A stretch of 64,000 nucleotides of DNA, from NCBI GenBank assembly GCA_026398255.1, contig JAPLTG010000032.1, positions 186,001 to 250,000 on the forward strand. Reading direction: 5' to 3'. Numbering within the stretch: the stretch's first letter is position 1; each line of letters opens with the position of its first letter. Of the stretch, positions 15,766 to 24,261 are shown piece after piece. Source of the stretch: Verrucomicrobiota bacterium. Its GTDB lineage: Bacteria; Verrucomicrobiota; Verrucomicrobiia; Chthoniobacterales; Terrimicrobiaceae. The notes beneath the pieces were generated by a model. The model was not told the origin of the DNA. It did not search any database and was given only the letters and a program-made list of their open reading frames with translations. The position numbers and the translations under genes were made by a program.

Positions 15766-17097
15766 CTACAAACCACTCGGATAAGTTTCCTCCACCTCGC
15801 CAGCCTCCCAATCGACCGTGCGCTCGAGGGGTTCGACAGCACGCGTTTCATCGATATGGAAAATCCCGTCGAATTGCTCCGGTAGCGAGGCAGCGAAGTA
15901 GTGGCTCTGCCGCTCCGTCTCGGGATGGTAAACGACCCCAATCGCCCGCTCGAGTCGCATGGGTCGCAGATGCTCGGCCACGGAGGGATGCTCGTGGAAA
16001 TCCAACCAGAAATTTCCAAGGCCCGTTTGGTGCATGAGCATTTCGTAGCTCCTGGAAATCGCCGGGCGGATCGCTTTGTGTTCGGCAGGTCCGTCCCATT
16101 CGGATGCTGCGGTGACAGTTCCTGTAAAGGTGGTGAAGCCGATCAGGACGGCCTCGTCGCCGAAATGCTCACGACAAAGTTGCCCGATATTGAATTCGCC
16201 ATGGCGACCCATCTGAGTCGCGAGCGCATTTCCCACATGGGAATTGTGGGCCCAGACGACCACTCGCGAGTTTTCATGGATGCGGTTCATGTGGGTCATG
16301 AGGGCGAGGAGGGTATCCATCATGTGCCGGTCGCGGAGGTTCCAAGACTTCACATCTCCCCGCAGCATCGTGCGGTAGTAATTCTCCGAATTGGCGACCA
16401 CCATGGCGTTCTGCTCGGCGTGAAAAAAATCATCTTCCGCCTCTTCGCCGTCGAGTTGCAGGTAGGAGCCTTTTTTTCGGCGAAGCTCGGCGAGGGAGGC
16501 AACGACTTCCTCCTCGCAGCTGTGGGCGACCCCTGTGCCGGTGAAAAGCCCATATCGCCTCGAGTCCCCACCGAAATGCTCGAAGCAGGAATACCTCTTC
16601 GCAAAGCTGTGAGCGGTGGCGGGGTCATGTTTTTCAAGATACCCGAGCACCTCCTTGATCGACTCGTTCAAGCTGTAGAGATCGAGCCCGTGGAATCCGA
16701 CCTTCGCCCGGTTGTTTGAAAGCGAGTCGTTGTAATCCCGGAGCCAACCGACGAAATCCAGCACATCGGAATTCCGCCACATCCATTGGGGAAATCTCTT
16801 AAAGCCCCCGAGCGCATCGATCGCCGACTCGTCCTTCCCAATTCCTCGCGCGAATTGGTTCACACGCCACGAATCCGGCCAGTCCGCCTCGACCGCCACG
16901 GCGTTGAATCCGAGCTCCGTAATCAGCCGCTGGGTGATCGCCGAGCGAATGGAATAAAACTCATGCGTGCCGTGGGTTGATTCCCCGATCAGGACGAGCC
17001 TTGCATTCCGGCAACGCTCAAGCAGGGCATCGTAATCCGCCGATCCTCCGGTCAATGGCTGTGCGGCTTGGCGAATGGCTTGGATTTCCTCGTTCAT
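15766..17097 (-). CDS. Erythromycin esterase-like hydrolase
   Basis: 443-residue member of the EreA/EreB superfamily. It has the signature LVLIGESTHGTHEFY with the proposed catalytic His and Glu, AVAVEADWPDSWRVN, VVVWAHNSHVGNA and a C-terminal RAIGVVYHPETE segment. Such proteins are common in environmental bacteria, where the substrate is usually unknown; macrolide resistance should not be assumed. The start overlaps the stop of the phosphoribosyltransferase gene (ATGA at 17094-17097), so the three genes from 18493 leftwards form one coupled operon. Confidence 0.88.
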   Translation of the reverse strand: MNEEIQAIRQAAQPLTGGSADYDALLERCRNARLVLIGESTHGTHEFYSIRSAITQRLITELGFNAVAVEADWPDSWRVNQFARGIGKDESAIDALGGFKRFPQWMWRNSDVLDFVGWLRDYNDSLSNNRAKVGFHGLDLYSLNESIKEVLGYLEKHDPATAHSFAKRYSCFEHFGGDSRRYGLFTGTGVAHSCEEEVVASLAELRRKKGSYLQLDGEEAEDDFFHAEQNAMVVANSENYYRTMLRGDVKSWNLRDRHMMDTLLALMTHMNRIHENSRVVVWAHNSHVGNALATQMGRHGEFNIGQLCREHFGDEAVLIGFTTFTGTVTAASEWDGPAEHKAIRPAISRSYEMLMHQTGLGNFWLDFHEHPSVAEHLRPMRLERAIGVVYHPETERQSHYFAASLPEQFDGIFHIDETRAVEPLERTVDWEAGEVEETYPSGL

Positions 17098-17759
17098 AGT
17101 GCTCCCACTGGCTCGATTTTCGCTCCCATTTGAACGAGTTCGTAGATCGTGTCGTCGTCCATTTGGGCGAAATCCTCGTAGAATTGCCCCACGCCGTAGA
17201 AATCCGGAGGCAGGACCACGGCGATAAATTCATCCACTAGGGGTTCAATTTCCCATTTTGCCGAAGGCGGTGCGGCAGGAGTGGCCACGATGATTTTTTG
17301 CACATGCTGGGCACGGAGAAGTTGGATTGCCACTCGCATGGTGGATCCCGTCGCAATCCCATCATCGATGAGAATGACAATCCGACCTTCGACTTGAATC
17401 GGAGACCTGTTTCCTCGGTAGATCGCCTCGCGGCGCATGAGTTCCAGCGCCTCGCGCCGCTCCACAGCCTCGAGAGTCTCGGGAAGGATGCGGAGGCTTT
17501 CGATCACACTTCGATTGAGAAAACGAATCCCGCCGCTGGCGATCGCCCCCATGGCGAGTTCCTCGTGATTGGGCACGCCGAGTTTTCGGACGATCAAGAC
17601 GTCGAGCGGGAGGCCCAGTTCCTGAGCCACTTCGTAGGCCACAGGTACTCCTCCTCGAGGCAGGGCGAGGACGACGGCATTCGGGTGGTTTGTGTATTTG
17701 GAGAGTTTGTCGGCGAGGATTCGGCCGGCATCTTTTCGGTCTTTGAATCGAGCATTCAT
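17094..17759 (-). CDS. Phosphoribosyltransferase-domain protein
   Basis: 221-residue type I phosphoribosyltransferase fold. A PRPP-binding loop is present as VILIDDGIATGSTMR, and LPRGGVPVAYEVAQELG and DVLIVRKLGVPNHEELAMGAIA are typical of the family often found beside erythromycin-esterase and dienelactone-hydrolase-like genes. The substrate base is unknown. It overlaps the hydrolase stop upstream and the esterase start downstream by ATGA junctions. The ATG at 17759 was chosen because it gives exactly this overlap. Confidence 0.87.
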   Translation of the reverse strand: MNARFKDRKDAGRILADKLSKYTNHPNAVVLALPRGGVPVAYEVAQELGLPLDVLIVRKLGVPNHEELAMGAIASGGIRFLNRSVIESLRILPETLEAVERREALELMRREAIYRGNRSPIQVEGRIVILIDDGIATGSTMRVAIQLLRAQHVQKIIVATPAAPPSAKWEIEPLVDEFIAVVLPPDFYGVGQFYEDFAQMDDDTIYELVQMGAKIEPVGAL

Positions 17760-18493
17760 GCGTGGTGGATGGCAGGATGTGTGAGGGATTCGCTGGCTTG
17801 GGAGAGATGAACTTCGAACCAACGGGCGGCGAGATTGGCGACTTTTTCCAGGGCGCCCGGCTCTTCGAAAAGGTGGGTCGCGCCGGGGATGATCGCCATT
17901 TTGCGAATGCAGGTGAGGTGTTCGTAGGCGTCGCGGTTGAGTTGGAGAACGGCTTCGTCCTGCTCGCCGACAATCAGCAGGGTGGGGGCCTCGACTTCGG
18001 AGAGGTGTTCGTAAACCAAATCTGGCCGCCCGCCTCGGGAGACGACGGCGCTGATCTCGTCACCCAGAATGGCGGAGGCCCAGAGAGCCGCCGCGCCGCC
18101 GGTGCTGGCACCAAAGAAACCAAGCCGAGAATGGTTCGATCGCGGATGGCTCCTGACCCAATGAGTCGCCGCGATCAATCGGTCGGTAAGAAAATCAATA
18201 TCGAAGCGGTAGCGACCATCAGCCAAATCATCGGATTCCTCATCATTTGTGAGGAGGTCCAGCAACACCGTTCCGAGCCCTGCCTCGACCAATTTGGAAG
18301 CCACAAATTGGTTCCTCTTGCTGTGTCGACTACTCCCGCTCCCATGCGCGAAGAGAACGATCCCTTCGGCCTCGGCGGGCATGACCCAAGTGGCTTCGAG
18401 TTCCTTGGAATCGACCGGAATCTGAATGATTCCCGAAAAGCCGTCCTCGGCCTCGTGAAGTCGCGTTTGTTTTTTTGAGAGAAGTTTAACCAT
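17756..18493 (-). CDS. Alpha/beta hydrolase (dienelactone hydrolase-like)
   Basis: 245-residue serine hydrolase. The oxyanion segment is LFAHGSGSSRHSKRNQF, the nucleophile elbow is GFFGASTGGAAAL (Ser in GASTG), the acid is near LLIVGEQDEAV and the catalytic His is in GATHLFEEPG. Proteins of this exact type often carry the linked phosphoribosyltransferase beside them or fused. It heads the three-gene coupled operon, and the region upstream (18494-18604) separates it from tonB. Confidence 0.87.
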   Translation of the reverse strand: MVKLLSKKQTRLHEAEDGFSGIIQIPVDSKELEATWVMPAEAEGIVLFAHGSGSSRHSKRNQFVASKLVEAGLGTVLLDLLTNDEESDDLADGRYRFDIDFLTDRLIAATHWVRSHPRSNHSRLGFFGASTGGAAALWASAILGDEISAVVSRGGRPDLVYEHLSEVEAPTLLIVGEQDEAVLQLNRDAYEHLTCIRKMAIIPGATHLFEEPGALEKVANLAARWFEVHLSQASESLTHPAIHHA

Positions 18494-18604
18494 GGTGGAG
18501 TTTGTTTTTTTCGGGCTCGGCACAAGGGCTCGAATCCTTGCGGCAGGGAACTCCACACGGCGTGCCGCCTCAATGGGGTGATCGCCCCTCGAGTCGGCAA
18601 AAAA

Positions 18605-19255
18605 TCAGCGGTTCAGGGAGAAATTCACCGGCACCTCGACGCTTCCGGCGGAGGGAATTCCCGCGACGGTGCGGGGTTGGAAGCGCCAGGATTTGACGGC
18701 GCGGAGAGCGGATTGATCGAGGACGCCGAAGCCCGAACTTTGGGCGATGGTGGTGGAGATCGGGCGGCCTTCGGCGGAGACTTCGACTCGCACGAGCACA
18801 CGGCCTTCCCAGCCGTTGCGCCGGGCGAGGTCGGGGTAACTCGGCGGAGTGTTTTGAATCACAACCGGCTTGGGGATGTTCACGGCGGCGGCGGGCTTGG
18901 GCTTGGCGGCGCGTGGTTCGGGTTTCGGGGTCGGCTTGGGAGTTGGGGTGGCTTGGGGTGTTGGAACAGGGGTGGGGGCCGGAGTTGGCTCGGCGATTTC
19001 AGGGCTTTTTTCGGCGGTGACGATTTCTTCTGGCGTGGGCTCGGGAATTGGCTGGGGCGGGGGAGGAATTGGTTCTGGCGTGGGCTCGGGAGTGGGTGGG
19101 ATTTCTTCGATGAGGAGGATTTCCGTGGTGGAGGCCTGAACAAGATCGACGCGGGCGGGTTCGATTTTGGCCAGGCGGGTGTGGACGAACCACGCGTGCA
19201 GAAGCGCGGAGAGACCCAGGAGGGCGAGAAAGAGAATGGTGGAGCCGGACCTCAA
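18605..19255 (-). CDS. tonB: TonB energy transducer
   Basis: 216 residues: a membrane anchor at about residues 5-25, a long Pro/Glu/Thr-rich periplasm-spanning segment (about 50-118, repeated PTPEPTPEP), and a C-terminal TonB domain from about 125 with YPDLARRNGWEGRVLVRVEV and a final beta strand. It transmits the proton-motive force from ExbB/ExbD to outer-membrane receptors. It overlaps exbD by four bases and is the last gene of exbB-exbD-tonB, divergent from a TonB-dependent receptor, which is its obvious partner. Confidence 0.93.
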   Translation of the reverse strand: MRSGSTILFLALLGLSALLHAWFVHTRLAKIEPARVDLVQASTTEILLIEEIPPTPEPTPEPIPPPPQPIPEPTPEEIVTAEKSPEIAEPTPAPTPVPTPQATPTPKPTPKPEPRAAKPKPAAAVNIPKPVVIQNTPPSYPDLARRNGWEGRVLVRVEVSAEGRPISTTIAQSSGFGVLDQSALRAVKSWRFQPRTVAGIPSAGSVEVPVNFSLNR

Positions 19256-19653
19256 GGGTTCGAGGCGGGGTCGTGGACGAGATGGAACTGGCTCGCTCCG
19301 GCGTTCCTCGCACGGCTGATGAGTTTCAAGAACACGCCGTAGTCGAGCGAAGTGTCGCCCCGGAAATGCACGGTGGTGGTGGCGTTTTGATCCAGCGCAG
19401 CACGGAGGGCGGTTTCAAACTCGGACTCGGTGATAGGGTTTTCTGAAATCGCAATTCCTCCCGCTTGATCGAGCGAGACGACGACCTTGGCGGTCTCGGA
19501 GGGGGCTCCGGTGGCGGCTTTCGGCAGGGTGAGCGGGACCGCCGGTGGGGCGAAGCTCGAGGTGAGCATGAAAAAAATCAGTAGCAAAAAAACGACATCG
19601 ATCAACGGGGCCATGTCGATCGAGAGGGTGGGGCGTTTGGGTCGGGTGAACAT
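19252..19653 (-). CDS. exbD: ExbD biopolymer transport protein
   Basis: 133-residue stator subunit with one membrane helix (PLIDVVFLLLIFFMLTSSF), whose conserved proton-carrying Asp is D19, and a periplasmic domain. It is positioned three bases after exbB and overlaps tonB. It is a different paralogue from the ExbD at 51942-52340. Confidence 0.93.
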   Translation of the reverse strand: MFTRPKRPTLSIDMAPLIDVVFLLLIFFMLTSSFAPPAVPLTLPKAATGAPSETAKVVVSLDQAGGIAISENPITESEFETALRAALDQNATTTVHFRGDTSLDYGVFLKLISRARNAGASQFHLVHDPASNP

Positions 19654-19656
19654 GGG

Positions 19657-20349
19657 TCAGGCGACGGTGGGGTAGTCGTCCTTGAGCGGTTGCAGGGGCC
19701 CGATCTGGAATCCAGCCACCGGGCATTCGCGTCCGCAGCCCGGTTGCAGGGCGTCGTCGAGCGCGGTGATGGCAAGTTCCATGCGGCGGGCGATTTTGTC
19801 GGCGTGGCTCTCGAAGGCGTGGTAGGCGGCCATGCACGGAATAGCGACGACGAGGCCAAAGACGGTCGTGAGCAAAGCCTCCCAGATGCCGCCGGCGAGG
19901 TCCGAGGGTTTGGGTGCGCCGTCGATCGATTCGATTTGGGCGAAGGCGACGACCATGCCGGTCACAGTGCCGAGCAGGCCGACGAGCGGTGCGAGATGCG
20001 AAATCGCGGCGAGAATGCGCAGGCGTTTCTCCACTCGCTCGAGAACCAGAGCGCCTTCGCGTTTCACATTGTCGACGCGAACCTTCGCGGGACGGCTGAG
20101 GTTTTCGAGATAGACCTCCACAACACGCGCGACGGGGTGGCGGTTTTTGCGGGCCATGGCGAGCGCTTGATCGACGCGTCCGGCTTCAATCTCGGCTAGC
20201 ACGCGCTTGAGCCATTCGTCAGGACCGAAGCCGTAGGAAAGGTAGGTCGCCAGACGATCCAGAATCACGGCGACTCCGACGACCGAAAATCCGAGCAGGA
20301 CCCACATCAGCGAGCCCCCTTTTATCATGTAATCCATCAAGGTTTGCAT
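19657..20349 (-). CDS. exbB: ExbB proton channel protein
   Basis: 231-residue MotA/TolQ/ExbB family protein without any N-terminal extension. The helices include MWVLLGFSVVGVAVILDRL, HLAPLVGLLGTVTGMVVAF and ALLTTVFGLVVAIPCMAAY, with the conserved Thr residues of the proton pathway. The ATG at 20349 is used; longer in-frame starts would run across the two operators and into the receptor gene region. The C-terminus has an unusual Cys-containing tail (LQPGCGRECPVAG). It is first in the exbB-exbD-tonB operon. Confidence 0.92.
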   Translation of the reverse strand: MQTLMDYMIKGGSLMWVLLGFSVVGVAVILDRLATYLSYGFGPDEWLKRVLAEIEAGRVDQALAMARKNRHPVARVVEVYLENLSRPAKVRVDNVKREGALVLERVEKRLRILAAISHLAPLVGLLGTVTGMVVAFAQIESIDGAPKPSDLAGGIWEALLTTVFGLVVAIPCMAAYHAFESHADKIARRMELAITALDDALQPGCGRECPVAGFQIGPLQPLKDDYPTVA

Positions 20350-20392
20350 GGTGGTGATTTTCTCGATTTGGGATGAATTGTCAGCTAGAAAA

Positions 20393-20438
20393 TAAGACCT
20401 AGTCTCAAAACGATGCTTGCATATGAGACCTCGTCTCA
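20393..20438. promoter_or_regulatory. Paired TGAGAC-N3-GTCTCA operators
   Basis: A perfect inverted repeat TGAGAC-CTC-GTCTCA (20424-20438) and a one-mismatch copy TAAGAC-CTA-GTCTCA (20393-20407) have centres 31 bases apart, about three helical turns. They lie between the divergent exbB (20349) and receptor (20456) starts, where a metal-responsive repressor such as a Fur or DtxR family member would bind. The repeats are direct observation; the regulator is unknown. Confidence 0.75.
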
Positions 20439-20455
20439 CTAAAAAGCATGCTTTC

Positions 20456-22663
20456 ATGAAACTCAACTCTCTGACAATTCGTGCAGCGAAACTCGCCGTG
20501 ATCATGATGGCGGCGGGGCATTCGGCCAGTCCCTTGGCTGCCCAAGAAGCGGTGCAGCAACTCGAGGAGGTTCAAGTGCGCGCCGACTACGACCGTGCGG
20601 TCGATGGCGTTTTTCTCCCGGATGTGCAGGGAACGAAAATCCACGCTGGCAAAAAAACCTCGAACATCGATCTGGAGCAAATTCCGGAAATCAGCATGGA
20701 CAATTACCGGCAGGTGATCGCGAAGACGCCGGGGTTGATTTTGGCCGAGGAAAACACGCCGCTGCTGAGCATCGGGTATCGTGGCTACGACCCACACCGG
20801 ACTCAGTATTTCCAAGTCCTCGAGGATGGCATCCCAATCCACGCCGACATGATTGGCTATCCCGAGGCCTACTACACGCCGCCGCTGGATGCCGTGGAGA
20901 GCGTGGAAATCGTCCGTGGCGGTGCGGCGCTCATGTATGGCCCGCAGCCGGCGGGGGCGATCAACTTCGTGATGAAAAAGCCACCGCTCGACACGCCATT
21001 CACCATCGAATCCACGAACATCCTCGGCAGTTTCGACATGTATTCGAACTTCACCTCGTTCGGCGGCACGGTCGGGAAATTCGGCTACTACGGCTACTAC
21101 GACCACCAGCAAACACAGGGCTTCCGCGAGGCGAATAGCGACTTTTTCCTGAACGCCTGGGGCGGCACTTTCGCGCTGGATGCCACCGGGCCGTTCCGCA
21201 CTTACCTGAATATCACCGCGTATGACGAAACGCACGGCGAGCCCGGCGGCCTCACGCTGGAGGATGGACCGAATGCCGTGAACTACGAGACCGACCGTTA
21301 CGGCACCTCGCGCTTCCACGACCGCATGCGCGTGAGTCGCTACGCCACCTCGCTCATCAACGAGTGGGACATTTCCGAGACGACGCTGGCGACCTTCCGC
21401 ACTTGGTGGAATTACTACCTGCGCTTCAGCCGGCGCCAGAACGGCGGCGGCTTCGGCACGCTGCCCACCGGCCCGAAGTCCCAGACGAACGAAATCCAGA
21501 ACCAGCAATTCTACAACTTCGGCTTCGAGCCCCGCCTGAGCCACAACTGGGAATGGCTCGACAATACCCACACGCTCTCCGGCGGCATGATGTTCTACTA
21601 CGACTGGTCGCCCCGCACCGACCAGACCGGCAACTCGCCGACCGCCATGAGCGGCACGACCATCAACCAAAGCAACCGCGAGAGCGTTTACTACAGCCTC
21701 TTCGCCGAAAATCTCTTCCAGTTCGGCAACCTCTCGATCACGCCCGGCTTTCGCCTCGAGAACATTTGGCAAAGCGTGCGCGAACTCGTGAACACCTCGT
21801 CCTTCCAAACCGGAAACCCCCTGCAGGACGAGACGAACTACAACTTCGCCCCGCTCTTCGGCCTCGGCGTCGAGTATGACTTCACGCCCGAAGTCGCCAT
21901 TTACGCCAATGTCTCGCAGGCCTACCGTCCGCCGATCTTCACCCAGGCCGTCCCGACCTCGGCAAACACACAGGTCGCCGGAAACCTCGAAGAATCCACT
22001 ATCGTCAACTACGAGGTGGGCTTCCAAGGCGAGCCAACCTCTTGGCTCACTTGGGATACCAGTTTCTTCCTGATCGATAACTCCGACCAGATCGGCACCC
22101 GTGCGGTGGACCAAGGCCAGATCACGACGATCATCGAAAACGCCGGACGCTCAGTCGTGTATGGCTGGGACCTCTACACCGAGTTGGACTTCATCGGCCT
22201 CGCGGACGCCACATGGAATAAAGAAGTCGCCACCAAATCGGGCGCCAAAAAATCGGGATCCTGGGTGGACCGCTACGGTTCGCTCTCGGCCTTCACCGCC
22301 CTCACACTGCAAAGCGGTGAATTCATCAACGGTCCGAATCAGGGAAACACTCCGCAATACCTCTCCGACTACATCCTCCGTCTCGGCCTCACCTACAACT
22401 GGCGCGACCGCGTGAAGCTCGCCCTGCTCGGCAACTTCGTCGGCGACTCAAACGCCTCCGACAACAACGCTTCGAACCGCTTTATCCCCGCCTACAGCGT
22501 GTGGGATCTGACCGCCGAGGCCAAAGTCTGGCGCGACACGGTGAGTGTCATCGCCGGCGTGAACAACCTCTTCGGCGCCGACTACTACGCCCGCATCCGA
22601 GCCGACGGCATCGACCCCGCCGCCCCAACAAATTGGTATGCGGGCATCAAGGTAGAGTTCTAA
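20456..22663 (+). CDS. TonB-dependent outer-membrane receptor (FecA-like)
   Basis: 735-residue beta-barrel receptor. A signal peptide ends near SPLAAQ, then a TonB-box-like EEVQVRAD, a plug domain (GLILAEENTPLLSIGYRGYD, VESVEIVRGGAALMYGPQPAGAINFVMKKP) and a 22-strand type barrel ending in an aromatic strand (NWYAGIKVEF). Plug features resemble iron-chelate receptors of the FecA group. It is divergent from exbB-exbD-tonB across a double operator and is followed 33 bases later by a PhnD-like binding protein with its ABC transporter, so receptor and transporter probably handle the same ligand. The ligand (iron chelate or an organophosphorus compound) is unresolved. Confidence 0.9.
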   Translation: MKLNSLTIRAAKLAVIMMAAGHSASPLAAQEAVQQLEEVQVRADYDRAVDGVFLPDVQGTKIHAGKKTSNIDLEQIPEISMDNYRQVIAKTPGLILAEENTPLLSIGYRGYDPHRTQYFQVLEDGIPIHADMIGYPEAYYTPPLDAVESVEIVRGGAALMYGPQPAGAINFVMKKPPLDTPFTIESTNILGSFDMYSNFTSFGGTVGKFGYYGYYDHQQTQGFREANSDFFLNAWGGTFALDATGPFRTYLNITAYDETHGEPGGLTLEDGPNAVNYETDRYGTSRFHDRMRVSRYATSLINEWDISETTLATFRTWWNYYLRFSRRQNGGGFGTLPTGPKSQTNEIQNQQFYNFGFEPRLSHNWEWLDNTHTLSGGMMFYYDWSPRTDQTGNSPTAMSGTTINQSNRESVYYSLFAENLFQFGNLSITPGFRLENIWQSVRELVNTSSFQTGNPLQDETNYNFAPLFGLGVEYDFTPEVAIYANVSQAYRPPIFTQAVPTSANTQVAGNLEESTIVNYEVGFQGEPTSWLTWDTSFFLIDNSDQIGTRAVDQGQITTIIENAGRSVVYGWDLYTELDFIGLADATWNKEVATKSGAKKSGSWVDRYGSLSAFTALTLQSGEFINGPNQGNTPQYLSDYILRLGLTYNWRDRVKLALLGNFVGDSNASDNNASNRFIPAYSVWDLTAEAKVWRDTVSVIAGVNNLFGADYYARIRADGIDPAAPTNWYAGIKVEF

Positions 22664-22696
22664 TCTTCGAGGCCTGAGCTGTCTTTTTAATCTGTG

Positions 22697-23572
22697 ATGA
22701 ACCGAATCCTTCGCTCCATTTTTTTACTCGTGGCTCTCCTCTCGGGAGTGGCGACCACGATGGGTGGAAACCCGCTCCCTGAGTCCATCGTCGTGGCCCT
22801 CAAGCCAGACAAGAACCCCGACCAAATGCTCAAAGAGCGGGAGGCGCTGGCCCAATCCCTCTCGAAAATCCTCGGCCGCCCTGTGCGGGTGATCGTTCCT
22901 TTGTCGGCGACGGTTATCATCGAGGGACTGGCTAATGGCTCCATCGATCTAGGCTGGCTCAGCGCGACCGACATGGTTCACGCCCGCAAAGCCGATGCTG
23001 CCGAACTCCTTCTTGTTGGAGAAATCGACGGACGCCGCGACTACTCGAGTCTCTGGCTTTGCTTGAAAGAAAAACCCTACGAATCCCTTGAGCAACTCCG
23101 TGGAAAACCCGTCGCGTTTGCCAGTCCCACCAGCACTTCCGGCCACCTCATTCCCAGGCTGGACCTCAAAAAGCGGGGACTTATCGCGAAAGAGCCCGTC
23201 GAGTTTTTTGGCGCGGGCAATGTATGGTTCGGCACCGGCTACATGAGCGGCGTCGAGAGGGTTCTTTCCGGAGAAGCCGAGGCGGCGGCCGTCAGTGATT
23301 ATGTTTTCGAGAAAGACAAGCACATGACGCCCGAGCAAAAAAACCGCCTTCGCATCCTCGCGCGACAAGGCCCTGTGCCCACTCATACGCTCGCTGTTTC
23401 CGCGCGACTCGATCAAGCCGCCCGCGAAAAACTCCGTAATGCCTTGCTCGAATTCACCTCCGCCGATCCGAAGCTCTGCCAGACGGTTTTCACCTCGCCC
23501 CTTGTCCCTACGAAGGCCGACGAGCACCTCCAACCGATCGTCGAAGCGCTGGCCATCATCCCTCAGGAATGA
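22697..23572 (+). CDS. PhnD-like periplasmic substrate-binding protein
   Basis: 291 residues with a signal peptide (LLVALLSGVATTMGG) and the type II binding fold of the phosphonate/phosphite family: ESIVVALKPDKNPDQM, LANGSIDLGWLSATDMVHA, FASPTSTSGHLIPRL and the SGVERVLSGEAEAAAVSDYVFE segment. The ATG at 22697 is used; an adjacent GTG at 22694 is also possible. It overlaps the ATPase start by ATGA. Despite the family name, such proteins also serve other anions, and the neighbouring TonB receptor makes the ligand uncertain. Confidence 0.87.
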   Translation: MNRILRSIFLLVALLSGVATTMGGNPLPESIVVALKPDKNPDQMLKEREALAQSLSKILGRPVRVIVPLSATVIIEGLANGSIDLGWLSATDMVHARKADAAELLLVGEIDGRRDYSSLWLCLKEKPYESLEQLRGKPVAFASPTSTSGHLIPRLDLKKRGLIAKEPVEFFGAGNVWFGTGYMSGVERVLSGEAEAAAVSDYVFEKDKHMTPEQKNRLRILARQGPVPTHTLAVSARLDQAAREKLRNALLEFTSADPKLCQTVFTSPLVPTKADEHLQPIVEALAIIPQE

Positions 23573-24261
23573 CCCAGCTCTGTATCAATAGGCTGAATGT
23601 GGAGCGCGAGGGTCGCCCTGTGTTGCTCGGCCTCGACTTGAATCTTCCTCGGGGAACATTTCTCGCGGTCGAGGGTCGCTCGGGGGTTGGAAAAACTAGC
23701 CTGCTTTCCTGTCTTGCTGGAATGCTGGAACCCGCTCAGGGCCACATTTCCTATCGTGGATCACAAGGCCATGAACATTCGCCACGACAATTTCGCCGAC
23801 ACATCGGGTGTGTTTTTCAACATCTGGCCCTCACGCCGAATGCCAGCGTGAAAACTAATGTCCTCTGCGGTCTTTTGTCCCGCCACTCGGCCTGGCGCAC
23901 GCTTTTTGGATTTCCCCGCTCCGAGCAGGCACTCGCCCAAGAACTCCTTGCGCAACTGGGCCTCGAGCCCCTGGCGGATCAGCCGGTATCCCGGATTTCC
24001 GGCGGGGAGAGGCAACGAACTGCCGTGGCGAGAGCGATCATTTCCCAGCCCGAATTCCTGCTCGCGGATGAGCCGGTTTCGAACCTCAACCCCGAACTCG
24101 CCCGCCATGTCCTTCGACTCTTGCGGACGCTCTGTGATGACAAGGGGTGCACTGTCATCTGCGCCTTGCATGATCCCGAGCTGAGCGAGGAGTTCTCGGA
24201 CCTCCGCCTTCGCCTCGGTGGCGCCTCTGATTGGGAACTCACACCAACCCAGACGAAGTGA
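23569..24261 (+). CDS. ABC transporter ATPase (PhnC-like)
   Basis: 230-residue ABC ATPase: Walker A GRSGVGKTS, Q-loop CVFQHLALTP, signature ISGGERQR, Walker B FLLADEP, and the H-loop in ALHDPEL. It sits between the PhnD-like and PhnE-like genes with four-base overlaps on both sides, so all three are translated as one unit. Confidence 0.93.
   Translation: MTQLCINRLNVEREGRPVLLGLDLNLPRGTFLAVEGRSGVGKTSLLSCLAGMLEPAQGHISYRGSQGHEHSPRQFRRHIGCVFQHLALTPNASVKTNVLCGLLSRHSAWRTLFGFPRSEQALAQELLAQLGLEPLADQPVSRISGGERQRTAVARAIISQPEFLLADEPVSNLNPELARHVLRLLRTLCDDKGCTVICALHDPELSEEFSDLRLRLGGASDWELTPTQTK

Noticed and set aside
18494-18604. tRNA-like T-arm (GCAAGGATTCGAGCCCTTG on the minus strand)
   Set aside because: No anticodon arm, D arm or pairing acceptor could be drawn around it. 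Nor is it a terminator, because the tail is A-rich on the relevant strand.
20444-20461. Overlapping short palindromes AAGCATGCTT and TTTCATGAAA at the receptor start
   Set aside because: They are only ten bases each and overlap the ATG; the longer TGAGAC repeats nearby are better operator candidates.
22676-22698. Pho-box-like CTGTCTT...CTGTGAT before the PhnD-like gene
   Set aside because: The unit spacing is 13 rather than 11 bases and the second unit overlaps the start codon.
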